This document shows, in pieces, positions 47,346 to 57,003 of a DNA stretch of 64,000 nucleotides (position 1 is the first letter of the stretch; every line of letters begins with the position of its first letter). This DNA comes from Bacteroidota bacterium. GTDB taxonomy: Bacteria > Bacteroidota > Bacteroidia > AKYH767-A > JAHEYN01. Below the pieces are notes generated by a model, which saw only the letters and a list, made by a program, of their open reading frames with translations, made no database searches and was not told the origin of the DNA. The stretch lies in assembly GCA_023251555.1 (NCBI GenBank), contig JAHEYN010000009.1, positions 57,943-121,942 of the forward strand, in the 5' to 3' direction. The translations under genes and the position numbers were made by a program.

Positions 47346-48257
47346 TTAATTCACGGTAAGCTTACCGGCAGACAGAATATTATTCTTCATATCTGCTATC
47401 TGATAAAGATAGAGGCCTTGCGGGAAAGATGTAACATCTATTTTAGAAAAAGTGTTCTCAGTATCAAACTCCTTTACCTTAACCCCAATGGCGTTGAATA
47501 CGCTTACTTTCATCTTTCCTGCATGGGAAGGAAGAGAAAGCGTAACCTCCGAATTTGCGGGATTGGGATAGGCATGTGTTTCTGCAAGGATATCTGCAAG
47601 GTACCTGAATCCAACGTTACCTCCGGTAAAGGCTATATCATCTATGTTGAGGGTAGTGCCTGCCATTGCATAGCCAATCTGGTCTGACATAATAATGATA
47701 TTCGCAGAATCCGGGTCCACCCCGGTCAGGGCATACGTAACCGGAACGCTTAACATAGCAAAAGAACTTTGAGGGGATTTGCTTGCGTAACGGCCGGTAG
47801 CAACTGTATCTCTTTTATTGTTTGATGTATTCCATTTAGTCAAAAGCACTGAGATTTCAAAGCTATCCTGCGCCATGGGAGCATAACGATAATATGCAGT
47901 AAGTGCAGTAGGAGACGCCGTGAAAGGGAATCCTTTTTTAATAGTAAATGAACCCTGCATGTTAATACTGATATCTCCTGTAGTAGCTACTCCGGGAATG
48001 GTAAGGCTTAACAAAGCCACCGTCTTGCTCTCAAGTTTAAGAGAGTAATTTCCTCCGTGTTTACTAATACTGTCTTTTGAAGCAGTAATAACATTAAGCC
48101 CTGAGCCAAATGGGTTCGCAGTATGCCAATTTAGAGGTTCTTCGTAGTTGGAAGAAGCCGTCCAGTTTTCAAAACCTTCATTGGGAACCAGCCATTGTGC
48201 AGAGGCTGCAAGGGTTAAACTACAGGCTGAAAGACCAAGGAGTATTTGTTTATTCAT
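47346..48257 (-). CDS. PCMD-like secreted protein with T9SS sorting domain, copy 1
   Basis: The protein begins with a signal peptide (ILLGLSACSLTLAASA) and WLVPNEGFENWTASSNYEEPLNW, as in its tandem paralogue. SKHGGNYSLKLESK, a FEISVLLTKWN strand and LNIDDIAFTGG follow at matching places. The sorting domain spans HAYPNPANSEVTLSL to GLYLYQIADM. It is first in the three-gene run and has a consensus promoter at 48281-48311. The two genes likely arose by tandem duplication; a glycan-binding role is family-based inference. Confidence 0.83.
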   Translation of the reverse strand: MNKQILLGLSACSLTLAASAQWLVPNEGFENWTASSNYEEPLNWHTANPFGSGLNVITASKDSISKHGGNYSLKLESKTVALLSLTIPGVATTGDISINMQGSFTIKKGFPFTASPTALTAYYRYAPMAQDSFEISVLLTKWNTSNNKRDTVATGRYASKSPQSSFAMLSVPVTYALTGVDPDSANIIIMSDQIGYAMAGTTLNIDDIAFTGGNVGFRYLADILAETHAYPNPANSEVTLSLPSHAGKMKVSVFNAIGVKVKEFDTENTFSKIDVTSFPQGLYLYQIADMKNNILSAGKLTVN

Positions 48258-48280
48258 TTTTTGAGGTTATTTATGAGTTT

Positions 48281-48311
48281 CAAAAGTAAGATAAATTTCG
48301 GTCAGAAACAA
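48281..48311 (-). promoter_or_regulatory. Promoter of the three-gene T9SS run
   Basis: TTG (48311-48309), 20 bases, then TACTTTTG (48288-48281) on the minus strand match the Bacteroidota consensus. Transcription would start near 48274, 17 bases before the ATG. Confidence 0.6.
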
Positions 48312-48392
48312 TTAGACGGGGTTCCGGGGGCTTGGTTTAATTCTTAATGCTCAACAGATTATACTGAAGTCCCCGTCCTATGATTTGCCGGA

Positions 48393-49118
48393 TTACTCCT
48401 CTGTTTCCATAATTTCTGCATCGGAAAGCAGCGGTTCCCCTTTGAATTTAAGCATAATTTGTGCGACAGCTACCACATCTCTCTGGCAGTATTTCACAAT
48501 TCGGGGAAGATCACGGTTTTTCCAGTAAACTTCGTAAACCATACTGCCATCTATATCTCCTTTAGGGGTGGGGATATCAAAAAGGCTGGTCAGCAGGAGA
48601 AGAGAGGTAAAACTTTTATTATCCCCGAATCTCCACATTTCCATAGTATCCAGCAGGTTTACTTCCCATGGTTTTTTCCCTGCATTGTCGAGCAGTTTCG
48701 GGAGGGAGATTCCATTCACCAGCATACGCCTTGAGAGGTAAGGGAAGTCGAATTCTTTTCCATTGTGGGCACAAAGAAGATGATTTTTCCCGTTGAAATG
48801 CATGTTCAGGAGTTCTGCAAATTTCAGAAGAAGATCTTTCTCCGTATCCCCGAAAAATGATTTGATACGAAAATGCCGCTGCCCCCCAGGGAGCAGCCTG
48901 AAATAGCCGGCTGAGACGCAAATCACCTTACCAAACTCTGCATAAATACCTGCCCGACGGTAGAGTTCAGAGGGGGGTTCTTCCGTCCTGGTGAGGTGTG
49001 ATGCCTTAATATCCCACAAAGACTTCCATTTCCCGGGGAGGTTCTCATATGAAGGATAAAGCGGAACTGTCTCAATATCAATAAACAGTACATTCTGAAA
49101 GTGAAAATTATCAAGCAT
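48393..49118 (-). CDS. DEDDy 3'-5' exonuclease domain protein (PolB exonuclease-like)
   Basis: This stand-alone exonuclease domain of 241 residues has motif I FIDIETVP, motif II AHNGKEFDFPYLSRR and motif III IVKYCQRDVVAVAQI (the YxxxD form), with the order and spacing of a DnaQ-like DEDDy nuclease related to the PolB proofreading domain. The usual helicase or polymerase partner is absent, as is typical of the Bacteroidota predicted-exonuclease family. It is last in a five-gene minus-strand run. The exact nucleic-acid substrate is unknown. Confidence 0.85.
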   Translation of the reverse strand: MLDNFHFQNVLFIDIETVPLYPSYENLPGKWKSLWDIKASHLTRTEEPPSELYRRAGIYAEFGKVICVSAGYFRLLPGGQRHFRIKSFFGDTEKDLLLKFAELLNMHFNGKNHLLCAHNGKEFDFPYLSRRMLVNGISLPKLLDNAGKKPWEVNLLDTMEMWRFGDNKSFTSLLLLTSLFDIPTPKGDIDGSMVYEVYWKNRDLPRIVKYCQRDVVAVAQIMLKFKGEPLLSDAEIMETEE

Positions 49119-49135
49119 AAAAATGGCGTTAAAAG

Positions 49136-49540
49136 TTATTTTATTATGACCCCCATTTTCCCGATGAGGGGTATTTGCACTAAATTTTTTTCTATGATGC
49201 TTTCAGGGAGAAAAACATATTTTTTATCGTACATCACCCCTCCCAGCGAAAAGCTTATCCAGTACTCATTGCTCAACCCGAAAAGTTTATCAATAATGGC
49301 TTCCACTTTTACAAAGCTGAGGGGCATGACATCTCCAAGTGCATGCCGTAATACAGTTGTGGTTACTTTGCGTCCTTCGTAGTCGCCATAGCCTTTTGAA
49401 CTGATCAGAACCTGGCATATTTTTTCCTTTTTTAAATTAAGAAGGTAAACCCTCCACACGATTTCCCCTGTTTCTTCTGTCTCTTTCACAACAGCTATCG
49501 CGATATCTTTTACAACATTTGCGGGCAGATCTTTGAGCAT
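49136..49540 (-). CDS. Conserved Bacteroidota protein of unknown function
   Basis: The 134-residue protein has the family pattern VAIAVVKETE..WRVYLLNLKKEKICQVLISSKGYGDYEGRKVTTTVLRHALGDV, followed by NEYWISFSLGGVMYDKKYVF. I recall widespread Bacteroidota homologues, some mislabelled as phenylalanyl-tRNA synthetase subunits, but no demonstrated role. It is soluble, beta-rich at both ends and without a signal peptide. It lies 12 bases after the serine hydrolase and 17 before the exonuclease. Confidence 0.75.
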   Translation of the reverse strand: MLKDLPANVVKDIAIAVVKETEETGEIVWRVYLLNLKKEKICQVLISSKGYGDYEGRKVTTTVLRHALGDVMPLSFVKVEAIIDKLFGLSNEYWISFSLGGVMYDKKYVFLPESIIEKNLVQIPLIGKMGVIIK

Positions 49541-49552
49541 AAAACGGGACTT

Positions 49553-50713
49553 TCATTTTCCGGTAAACATATCCATTGTACCGTCAAGGTAATCAAACAC
49601 TTCGGCAGGATGAAAATTTCTTTTCTTACTGTTGCGTTTATGTCCAAGGCGCACAACGATCATTGATTCATCGGGAATCACAAAAATATACTGGCCGAGT
49701 ATTCCTCTCGCATAAAATATGTCATGTCCTTTAAAGGCGGGGAGCAGCCACCAGGAGTATCCATAGTAATTTACAGGAAATCCTTCGTTATTTACAAGCC
49801 CGGCAGGAGTCAGGGAGGCTTTTACATAATCTTCGGGCACCACCTGTTCGTTTCCCCATTTTCCTTTATTCATAAACAATTTACCTATACGGGCAAAATC
49901 TCTCGCATTGGAATTGAAGCAGCAATATGCTTTTTCATCTCCGTCATTTTTATCAAGACTCCAGGAGGCAGGGTGTACTGCTCCGATTTTTTTCCAGAGT
50001 TTTTCGGAGGCATATTCTGCAAGATGTTCTCCGGTGGCGGCCGCCACTACCAGAGAAAGCACCTGGGTGTCCCCGCTTGAATATTTAAATACTTTTCCCG
50101 GAGGCGAAACAACAGGGAGGGTTGCAACTGTCTTGCGCAAATCATGGCCGTAATAAATTCTTGTAGTAACAGAAAAAGGATTCGCATAACTTTCATTCCA
50201 TTCAAGGCCCGAAGACATTGTAAGCAGGTGCCTGATTGTAATTTTTGATTTTTCTCCTTCCCTGAATTCGGGTAAAAAATCTCCGGCGGGCTGGTCCACA
50301 TTTTTAATCTTCCCCTCTGCAATGGCAATACCTGTAAGCACTCCTACAAAAGACTTCGCCATGGAAAAAGAAGAAGATGCCGAATCGGGGCCGTAACCCT
50401 CCCAGTATTTTTCATACCGGACAGAATCATTTTTTATTACAAGAAAAGCAACACTCTGGTAATTTTCAAGCGTTTTAATAAGGTTTGCAGGAACAAGTAT
50501 TTTATTATAATTATTGCCTAACGGCCATTCTTCGGGTGTTCCATTGGGAATCCGCCTGTTGGCGAAAAGGCGGGCATCATCAATATCGGCGAAGTTGTAA
50601 TAAAAAGCTTTATAGAGATAGGTATTGTCTGTCAGAACAATCAGGGCATTAGCCGCAGAGAGGATAATTATTATCCACAGCAATATTCTTCCGGGTATCC
50701 TGCGTTGTTTCAT
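49553..50713 (-). CDS. Beta-lactamase class C/AmpH-type serine hydrolase
   Basis: An N-terminal anchor or signal segment (GRILLWIIIILSAANALIVL) precedes a serine-hydrolase domain with the nucleophile motif SMAK (SFSMAKSFVG) and FKYSSGDTQ, where the usual YxN triad is written YSS. The third motif is probably RLGHKRN. Members include esterases, DD-peptidases and 6-aminohexanoate hydrolases, so substrate cannot be assigned. It overlaps lipB by four bases (ATGA) and is followed closely by a conserved unknown gene. Confidence 0.85.
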   Translation of the reverse strand: MKQRRIPGRILLWIIIILSAANALIVLTDNTYLYKAFYYNFADIDDARLFANRRIPNGTPEEWPLGNNYNKILVPANLIKTLENYQSVAFLVIKNDSVRYEKYWEGYGPDSASSSFSMAKSFVGVLTGIAIAEGKIKNVDQPAGDFLPEFREGEKSKITIRHLLTMSSGLEWNESYANPFSVTTRIYYGHDLRKTVATLPVVSPPGKVFKYSSGDTQVLSLVVAAATGEHLAEYASEKLWKKIGAVHPASWSLDKNDGDEKAYCCFNSNARDFARIGKLFMNKGKWGNEQVVPEDYVKASLTPAGLVNNEGFPVNYYGYSWWLLPAFKGHDIFYARGILGQYIFVIPDESMIVVRLGHKRNSKKRNFHPAEVFDYLDGTMDMFTGK

Positions 50714-51450
50714 AATCCCCGGATTACAGCAGATTCCTCTTTGTCTTCGACAATTTCAATCTCAAATATTTCCGAAAAATATTTTTTCAGTTTTGATTTT
50801 ACTTCTCCAATATCCACAGTGGTTCCTAGTTCTTTTGAGAGGGATGTAACAGATTTATCTGCAATACCGCAGGGAATGATATCCCGGAAATAGCTTAAGT
50901 CTGTATTTACGTTAAACGAAAATCCATGCATGGTTACCCAACGGCTGCAGCGTATGCCAAAAGCGCATATTTTCCTGGCACGGGGAGAGTCAGGATCCAG
51001 CCACACTCCTGTAAGGCCTTTGATACGCCCCGCTTTGATTAAATATTCGTCGAGCGTACGGATAATCACCTCTTCGAGCAAACGCATGTATTTATGAATA
51101 TCTGTAAAAAAATAATCCAGATCGAAAATGGGATATCCTACAAGCTGCCCGGGACCGTGGTATGTAATATCTCCTCCCCTGTTGATACGGTAAAATGTTG
51201 CTCCACGCGAAGAAAGGGTCTGTTCATTTATAAGCAGATGCTTTTCCGATCCGCTCTTGCCAAGGGTATACACATGAGGGTGCTCACAAAAAAACAGTAT
51301 ATGTGAGGCCTGCTCGCGGAGAACTTCCGGGCTTGCCCTGTTTTTGAGTTTTGCTGCTACCGCCTTGCTAAAAAAATATTCCTGGATATCCCAGGCTTTT
51401 TTATAATCAATGGTTCCCAGATCCCTGAATGCTACTTTTTCTGCTTTCAT
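50710..51450 (-). CDS. lipB: Octanoyl-[ACP]:protein N-octanoyltransferase LipB
   Basis: LipB transfers the octanoyl chain from acyl carrier protein to lipoyl domains, the first step of lipoate synthesis. The signature RGGDITYHGPGQLVGYPIFD, the conserved Lys in KICAFGIRCSRWVTMHGF and the catalytic Cys in DIIPCGI are all present. The 246 residues fit the family. It is flanked by a phosphosugar isomerase gene (7 bases upstream) and a serine hydrolase (ATGA overlap), so it is mid-operon. Confidence 0.95.
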   Translation of the reverse strand: MKAEKVAFRDLGTIDYKKAWDIQEYFFSKAVAAKLKNRASPEVLREQASHILFFCEHPHVYTLGKSGSEKHLLINEQTLSSRGATFYRINRGGDITYHGPGQLVGYPIFDLDYFFTDIHKYMRLLEEVIIRTLDEYLIKAGRIKGLTGVWLDPDSPRARKICAFGIRCSRWVTMHGFSFNVNTDLSYFRDIIPCGIADKSVTSLSKELGTTVDIGEVKSKLKKYFSEIFEIEIVEDKEESAVIRGL

Positions 51451-51457
51451 TATCCGG

Positions 51458-52441
51458 CTATTTTTTACTTAATTCTTCCTTCAGGAAATCAATCACTTTT
51501 ACTTCTGTGGCGTCAATTTTTTTCAAATCCGCGAGGTAAACGGAAATCCAGTCGCCAAGGTGTATGTGATAGATCGCCTGTTCCGTCGGGGTATTCCCTT
51601 TTGACCACAGCTCAATAATTTCATGGCAGCGGGGAGCTATAATTTTTTTATTGATTTCTATGCGGGTTTGCGTTCGTTCGTAATCAAGGGTATTCCGGAA
51701 AATTACTGCTGTCGTATTCTTATAATTCTCTTTCCATCCCACCAGCTCATTGTGATTCATTTCAGGAATTACATGGTGCCAGCAAAGCATTTTGGCGTTT
51801 TCATTAATCTGCTGGCGGAAGCGGATGGCAACGCCTTCGGCCCCCGCAGCAGCATAAATAATGGGGATGTTGCCAAACAGCCTGGCTGCAACCGATGATG
51901 CCTCCTGCTTTATCCCTGGCTGTTCTTTCGTCAAAAGTGCAATAGCTGCTGACAAATCTTTCTTAAAATGGCCGCTGGTTACACCGAAAAATTCCAGTAT
52001 AAAAAATAACTGGGTAAGCGAATATCCAAGGCAGGATCGGGGCGGCATCCCGCCTGGAATAATAATATGATCGATCCCGTTTTTTTGCGCCATCTCCAAT
52101 ATTTTCCCTCCTGAGGTAATGCAAATAATCTTTGCCTGTTTTTTTATTGCAGCCTCCATTGCAGCAAGAGTTTCCTCGGTATTCCCGGAGTAGGAAGAGA
52201 CAATAACCAGTGTTGTCTTACCGACAAAAGCAGGAAGAAAATAATCTTTGTTTACAATAATGGGAAGCGTTGCTTCACGGGAGACGAGCTCTGACACAAT
52301 GGTTCCCCCGATCCCGGATCCTCCGAGGCCGGTAACCAGAATGTTTGATAAAGGGGATTGAGTAGGTGTAAGTTTTGCTGAAACGCCTATTTCAAGTGCT
52401 TCCTCAAGCTGCTGAGGGAAACGGGAGATTAATTTATGCAT
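51458..52441 (-). CDS. SIS-domain phosphoglucose/phosphomannose isomerase
   Basis: The protein interconverts hexose-6-phosphates, by family analogy with the bifunctional phosphoglucose/phosphomannose isomerases of archaea and some bacteria. It has one SIS fold with the sugar-phosphate site SNILVTGLGGSGIGGTIVSELV, VIVSSYSGNTEETLAAMEAA, and a C-terminal domain with INENAKMLCWHHVIPEMNHNELVGW. The length, 327, is typical. It heads the minus-strand operon with lipB. Confidence 0.88.
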   Translation of the reverse strand: MHKLISRFPQQLEEALEIGVSAKLTPTQSPLSNILVTGLGGSGIGGTIVSELVSREATLPIIVNKDYFLPAFVGKTTLVIVSSYSGNTEETLAAMEAAIKKQAKIICITSGGKILEMAQKNGIDHIIIPGGMPPRSCLGYSLTQLFFILEFFGVTSGHFKKDLSAAIALLTKEQPGIKQEASSVAARLFGNIPIIYAAAGAEGVAIRFRQQINENAKMLCWHHVIPEMNHNELVGWKENYKNTTAVIFRNTLDYERTQTRIEINKKIIAPRCHEIIELWSKGNTPTEQAIYHIHLGDWISVYLADLKKIDATEVKVIDFLKEELSKK

Positions 52442-52584
52442 AAGCAGTTGTATATTTTATCCGGCAAGTTATATAAACATAATAATAATAATACGGTACT
52501 GTAAACGCTTTTTGTTCAAAAACCATTTTCCCGCAGACGCTTCTTAAAACCAGCATTTGGCGGGAGAGGGTGAAGCTGTTTTTA

Positions 52585-52592
52585 TATCTTTG
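52585..52592 (+). promoter_or_regulatory. Putative -7 box (TATCTTTG) of lysS
   Basis: TATCTTTG followed by TGC lies 19 bases before ATG 52612, a very common Bacteroidota promoter form. A TTTG at 52556 is 25 bases away, too far for the usual spacing. Confidence 0.5.
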
Positions 52593-52611
52593 TGCAAAAT
52601 AACAAATTTTT

Positions 52612-54132
52612 ATGCTGAATGAGTTAAGCGAACAGGAAAACATTCGAAGAAACTCCCTTGCAGAACTGATCCGGCTGGGAATAAATCCCTATCCTGCAGA
52701 GTTGTTTGAAGTGAATGTTTCTGCAAAAGAGATTCATGAAAATTACGAACGGGAAAAACTGAATTATAAAAATATCAGCATCGCCGGGCGTATCATGAAC
52801 AGGAGAATCATGGGAGGCGCATCCTTTGCTGAACTACAGGATTCCAGCGGGAAAATACAGCTCTATATAAAACGGGATGATATCTGTCCTTCCGAAGATA
52901 AAACCCTGTACAATACTGTATTCAAAAAACTGATTGATATCGGAGATATTATCGGGGTGAACGGGTTTGTGTTTACCACTCAGGCCGGGGAAATCACTAT
53001 TCATGTTACAGGAATGAAAGTGCTGTGCAAATCGCTCAGGCCGCTGCCCATAGTCAAGGAAGATGCCGAAGGAAAAGTACATGATGCATTTTCAGACCCT
53101 GAGCAAAGATACCGGCAGCGTTATGTTGATTTAACAGTTAATCCACAGGTAAAAAATGCTTTTATAAAAAGGACCATGCTTACCAATTCCATGCGGAATT
53201 TCCTGAATGAAAAGGGATACCTTGAAGTAGAAACCCCGGTACTTCAGCCTGTTTACGGAGGTGCGGCCGCAAGGCCTTTCAAAACACATCACAACACCCT
53301 TGACATTCCTCTCTATCTGCGCATTGCAAATGAGTTATACCTGAAAAGACTTATAGCCGGAGGCTTTGACGGGGTATATGAGTTTGCAAAAGATTTCCGA
53401 AATGAAGGAATGGACCGCTTTCATAATCCGGAGTTCACTCAGATGGAACTTTATGTAGCATATAAAGACTACGCCTGGATGATGGACCTTGTAGAGCAGA
53501 TGGTTGAAAAAATAACACTCGACCTTCATGGAACCACCGAAATAAAAGTGGGACAACATCTTATCAATTTCCAGAGGCCATGGAAACGGTTCACTATGTA
53601 TGAGGCCATCCTGCATTTCACGGGAACCGATATTTCAGCAATGGATGAAGCCGGGATGGCAGAAGCCGCAAGGAAGATGGGCGTGCCTATTGATAAAACC
53701 ATGGGACGGGGTAAAATCATTGATGAGATTTTCGGAAACAAATGCGAGCCCAACCTCATACAACCCACCTTTATTACAGACTATCCCGTAGAAATGTCGC
53801 CCCTGGCAAAAAAACACAGGAGCAAAGCCGGCCTGGTGGAACGTTTTGAGGCTATCTGCAACGGGAAAGAAATCTGTAATGCCTTTTCCGAACTGAATGA
53901 TCCGCTTGACCAGCGCAAGCGTTTCGAAGAACAGCTCGAACTGGGGAAACGGGGCGATGAGGAAGCCATGGTTCTGGACGAAGACTTCCTGAGAGCTTTG
54001 GAATATGGGATGCCCCCCACCGCTGGCCTGGGCATAGGAATTGACAGACTTTCAATGATCATGACAGATTCCGCCTCCATACAGGATGTGATTTTCTTTC
54101 CACAGATGCGCACCGAAAAAAGGGGAGCATGA
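52612..54132 (+). CDS. lysS: Lysyl-tRNA synthetase (class II)
   Basis: LysS charges tRNA-Lys. The OB-fold domain is recognisable in residues 1-150 ([20 protein letters not shown]). The class II motifs follow: [59 protein letters not shown], and [13 protein letters not shown]. The 506-residue length is standard. It is convergent with the MORN protein gene (9-base gap) and divergent from the SIS isomerase gene. Confidence 0.97.
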   Translation: MLNELSEQENIRRNSLAELIRLGINPYPAELFEVNVSAKEIHENYEREKLNYKNISIAGRIMNRRIMGGASFAELQDSSGKIQLYIKRDDICPSEDKTLYNTVFKKLIDIGDIIGVNGFVFTTQAGEITIHVTGMKVLCKSLRPLPIVKEDAEGKVHDAFSDPEQRYRQRYVDLTVNPQVKNAFIKRTMLTNSMRNFLNEKGYLEVETPVLQPVYGGAAARPFKTHHNTLDIPLYLRIANELYLKRLIAGGFDGVYEFAKDFRNEGMDRFHNPEFTQMELYVAYKDYAWMMDLVEQMVEKITLDLHGTTEIKVGQHLINFQRPWKRFTMYEAILHFTGTDISAMDEAGMAEAARKMGVPIDKTMGRGKIIDEIFGNKCEPNLIQPTFITDYPVEMSPLAKKHRSKAGLVERFEAICNGKEICNAFSELNDPLDQRKRFEEQLELGKRGDEEAMVLDEDFLRALEYGMPPTAGLGIGIDRLSMIMTDSASIQDVIFFPQMRTEKRGA

Positions 54133-54141
54133 GACGATATT

Positions 54142-55689
54142 TTACTGATGCTGTTCTTCCGGGAAAAGCGCCTTAGTCCTGTCGTATTTTATTTCCTTTC
54201 CACCGGCATAAGTTATTTCAAAAAGAAGACGCCCCTGTGAATCGTATATTTTCCACGATCCCTCTCTCACCCCAAGGCGATAATTGCGCTCTTCTTTCAA
54301 ATTCCCGTTTTCATGAAAATACTTATGCACGCCATCTTCATCCCCTGAAGCGTAAGTACCCTCAAAGCTTGGTGCCCCATTATGATAATAATGTTTCCAT
54401 AATCCTTCTTCCCGCCCTTCTGCATATTTCCCTTCCGCACCTGATTCCGCAGAAACATATTTCCAAATACCATCTTTTTTCCCTTTCACATAATTCCCTT
54501 CGGCAATCACAGAGCCGCTGTCGGAATATTCTTTCATATAACCGTCTTCTTTCCCGTTTTTATAATTCTCTTCCCTGAGAATATGCCCTGACGGGTAATA
54601 CCACTTCCACGGCCCATCCGGGGTTCCGGCTATATATACTCCGCTCTGTTCAAGCGCTCCTGATTCATAATAATATTTCCATTCCCTTTCTTTTATTCCC
54701 CCGTTGTACCAGCCTTCTGCCTTCAATGCTCCGCTTTCATAAAACTCTTTCCAGGGGCCCTGTTCGAGGCCTGTTTCTTCCATTACTCCCTGCCGGATCA
54801 TTTTCCCCCCGGTGTATATCTCGGCTTTTTCTATTGTTCCATCGGGGGTATAGTGACGGAATACCCCTTCCGGAGTGCCTTTGTTGTAACTTCCGACTAC
54901 TTTCACTTTCCCGTCAGGATAATATTCTTTTTTCACATCAAGCTTTACAGGGTCTTTTTTTTCTTTGGCGATTAATTCTCCATTAATGTATAAGTCTGTC
55001 CGGAGAAGATTTCCTGCCTGGTCGTACTCTTTCCACAATTCCTGCTTCTTCCCGTCCTTGTAAAGCCCCTCGGACTTAAGGCGGTCGTCCGCATAAAACT
55101 CCTTCCAGGGGCCTTGTTTCAGGCCTGCATGATCGGTGCGGTTTATTTTCTCTTCCCTTACAATATATCCATTCCTGTATTCGGTAACAAGTTGCAGAAG
55201 GCCTTCAGGGGAATACTCTTTCCCATAACCTTCTTCTCTCCCATTTGAAAAAGGAATGGTTTTCCTTGCGACGCCGGGTTCATAATAATATCTGCATACT
55301 CCATCAAGGGAATCGGCCTTATACCACTCTTCCGATAAAACATTTCCGGAGGGAAAGTAATTAAGTTGTTTCCCCTCCTTTTTCCCCATCTTGTAAGAAT
55401 ACCTTCCTGTTACTTTCCCGCTATCTCCATAAAAAATCCAATCGCCTTCGAGCTGGTGATTAACCCTGTTCCCTTCTGATTTCAGCAGCCCGGTTTCATA
55501 ATATGTTTTCCAGTATCCATCGGGCCTTCCGTCTTTCATAGGTCCTTCGCTGGAAACCTGTCCGTTTTTGTAATAAAGTTTATTATAGCCATCGGGATTC
55601 CCGTTCTGCCCCTCCAAAGAATTAAAAAAGAACAGGCCTGCCGCAAGGGTAAAAATGATACAATATTTACTATTTATACAGAACAACAT
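54142..55689 (-). CDS. MORN-repeat secreted protein (about 18 repeats)
   Basis: The protein has a signal peptide (FTLAAGLFFFNSLEG) followed by about eighteen MORN_2-type units of 22-24 residues with the pattern GxxDGxWKxYYESGxLKxEGxYxxG. Such proteins are often labelled YwqK-family antitoxins, but nothing here resembles a toxin partner. A rigid beta-solenoid-like sheet on the cell envelope is the structural expectation. It lies 22 bases downstream of mqnC on the same strand and is convergent with lysS. Binding partner unknown. Confidence 0.83.
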   Translation of the reverse strand: MLFCINSKYCIIFTLAAGLFFFNSLEGQNGNPDGYNKLYYKNGQVSSEGPMKDGRPDGYWKTYYETGLLKSEGNRVNHQLEGDWIFYGDSGKVTGRYSYKMGKKEGKQLNYFPSGNVLSEEWYKADSLDGVCRYYYEPGVARKTIPFSNGREEGYGKEYSPEGLLQLVTEYRNGYIVREEKINRTDHAGLKQGPWKEFYADDRLKSEGLYKDGKKQELWKEYDQAGNLLRTDLYINGELIAKEKKDPVKLDVKKEYYPDGKVKVVGSYNKGTPEGVFRHYTPDGTIEKAEIYTGGKMIRQGVMEETGLEQGPWKEFYESGALKAEGWYNGGIKEREWKYYYESGALEQSGVYIAGTPDGPWKWYYPSGHILREENYKNGKEDGYMKEYSDSGSVIAEGNYVKGKKDGIWKYVSAESGAEGKYAEGREEGLWKHYYHNGAPSFEGTYASGDEDGVHKYFHENGNLKEERNYRLGVREGSWKIYDSQGRLLFEITYAGGKEIKYDRTKALFPEEQHQ

Positions 55690-55711
55690 AAATGTGTTGC
55701 GGGATTTTTAC

Positions 55712-56830
55712 TTAAAGCTGTTGTTGTTCCATCACTTCCGGGAGTTTCCGGTATTCATACTGCTGTGTCCTCAGGCAGGGTTCAAAGCCGGCTTCAAGGA
55801 TGGCTTGTTGTATCCCGGCAGAATTAAAGCGGTAGGGAGCACCGGCTGCAGAAACCACATTTTCCTCTATCATGATAGAGCCGAAATCATTTGCTCCTGC
55901 ATGTAAACATACCTGGGCTGTGTCTTTTCCTACAGTAAGCCATGAAGCCTGGATATTGATAATGTTAGGCAGCATAATCCGGCTCAACGCTATCATTCTC
56001 ACATACTCATCAGATGTGACTGAATTACGGATACCCTTAACTCTTGCAAGCATTGTTTCTTTATCCTGGAAAGGCCAGGGGATGAATGCAATAAAGCCTT
56101 TGGATCCGGCAGGTTTTTCAGCCTGAACGCTGCGAATCATCACAAGATGTTCAAAGCGCTCATACAGGGTTTCCACATGTCCGAACATCATGGTGGCGGT
56201 TGTTGTGATTCCAAGTTTATGAGCTGCCCTCATCACTTCAAGCCATTCTCCTCCCGAACATTTGCCTTTGGAAATCAGTCGCCGTACCCTGTCATTTAAT
56301 ATCTCCGCCCCGGCTCCGGGGAGAGAGTCAAGCCCCGCATTTTTTAACGCAGAGAGTATTTCTGTAAACGACTGTTTTTCGAGCTTTGCGATATGTGCTA
56401 CTTCCGGGGGACCAAGTGCATGGAGCTTAAGCTGCGGGAAAAGAATTTTCAGATCTCTGAAGAGTTCTACATAAAACTTAAGCCCCAGTTCGGGATGATG
56501 CCCTCCCTGCAGCAAAAACTGATCTCCCCCGTAACGAAAGGTCTCCTCTGCCTTCTGCCTGTATTGTTCAATGGTGGTAATATAGGTTTCCGGATGCCCG
56601 GGGATCCGGTAAAAGTTGCAGAACTTACAATTGGCCACACACACATTAGTGGTATTCACATTCCGGTCAATGATCCAGGTAACCTTATTGTCCTTCTTTT
56701 GAATCTTTCTGAGTTCATTGGCCACAAACATGAGCTCTGAAAGAGGAGCTGTTTCAAAAAGAAAAACTCCTTCTTCTGCCGAAAGAAATTCAAAGTTCAA
56801 TGCTTTTTGAAAAATGGCTGCGGTGTTCAT
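55712..56830 (-). CDS. mqnC: Cyclic dehypoxanthinyl futalosine synthase MqnC
   Basis: MqnC is a radical SAM enzyme of the futalosine route to menaquinone. The [4Fe-4S] Cys triad is CVANCKFCNFY (CxxxCxxC), preceded by VTWIIDRNVNTTNV, which matches MqnC rather than MqnE. The end, with NDFGSIMIEENVVSAAGA, is also MqnC-like. The 372-residue length fits. Its presence indicates menaquinone from chorismate through futalosine, consistent with the quinol-oxidising ACIII in this window. MqnE remains a lower-probability alternative. Confidence 0.88.
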   Translation of the reverse strand: MNTAAIFQKALNFEFLSAEEGVFLFETAPLSELMFVANELRKIQKKDNKVTWIIDRNVNTTNVCVANCKFCNFYRIPGHPETYITTIEQYRQKAEETFRYGGDQFLLQGGHHPELGLKFYVELFRDLKILFPQLKLHALGPPEVAHIAKLEKQSFTEILSALKNAGLDSLPGAGAEILNDRVRRLISKGKCSGGEWLEVMRAAHKLGITTTATMMFGHVETLYERFEHLVMIRSVQAEKPAGSKGFIAFIPWPFQDKETMLARVKGIRNSVTSDEYVRMIALSRIMLPNIINIQASWLTVGKDTAQVCLHAGANDFGSIMIEENVVSAAGAPYRFNSAGIQQAILEAGFEPCLRTQQYEYRKLPEVMEQQQL

Positions 56831-57003
56831 GTGTGGCGCTTTAGAGCATTTTTTGATACCGCCTTACAGTGATGGCAGTACCTTTATAATACTCACCAAA
56901 ATTAGGACAGTGGATTAAATTTGCAAATTACTCAAAAGCTTTTCTTTATTTTTTAGTCTTGGTCAATTTAAGTATTTTCGCCCGCTTAAAAGTACAATTT
57001 ATA

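Noticed and set aside
54142-55689. Toxin-antitoxin system, from the YwqK antitoxin label often given to MORN_2 proteins
   Set aside because: There is no toxin gene beside it, and it has a signal peptide and eighteen repeats, unlike a small cytoplasmic antitoxin.
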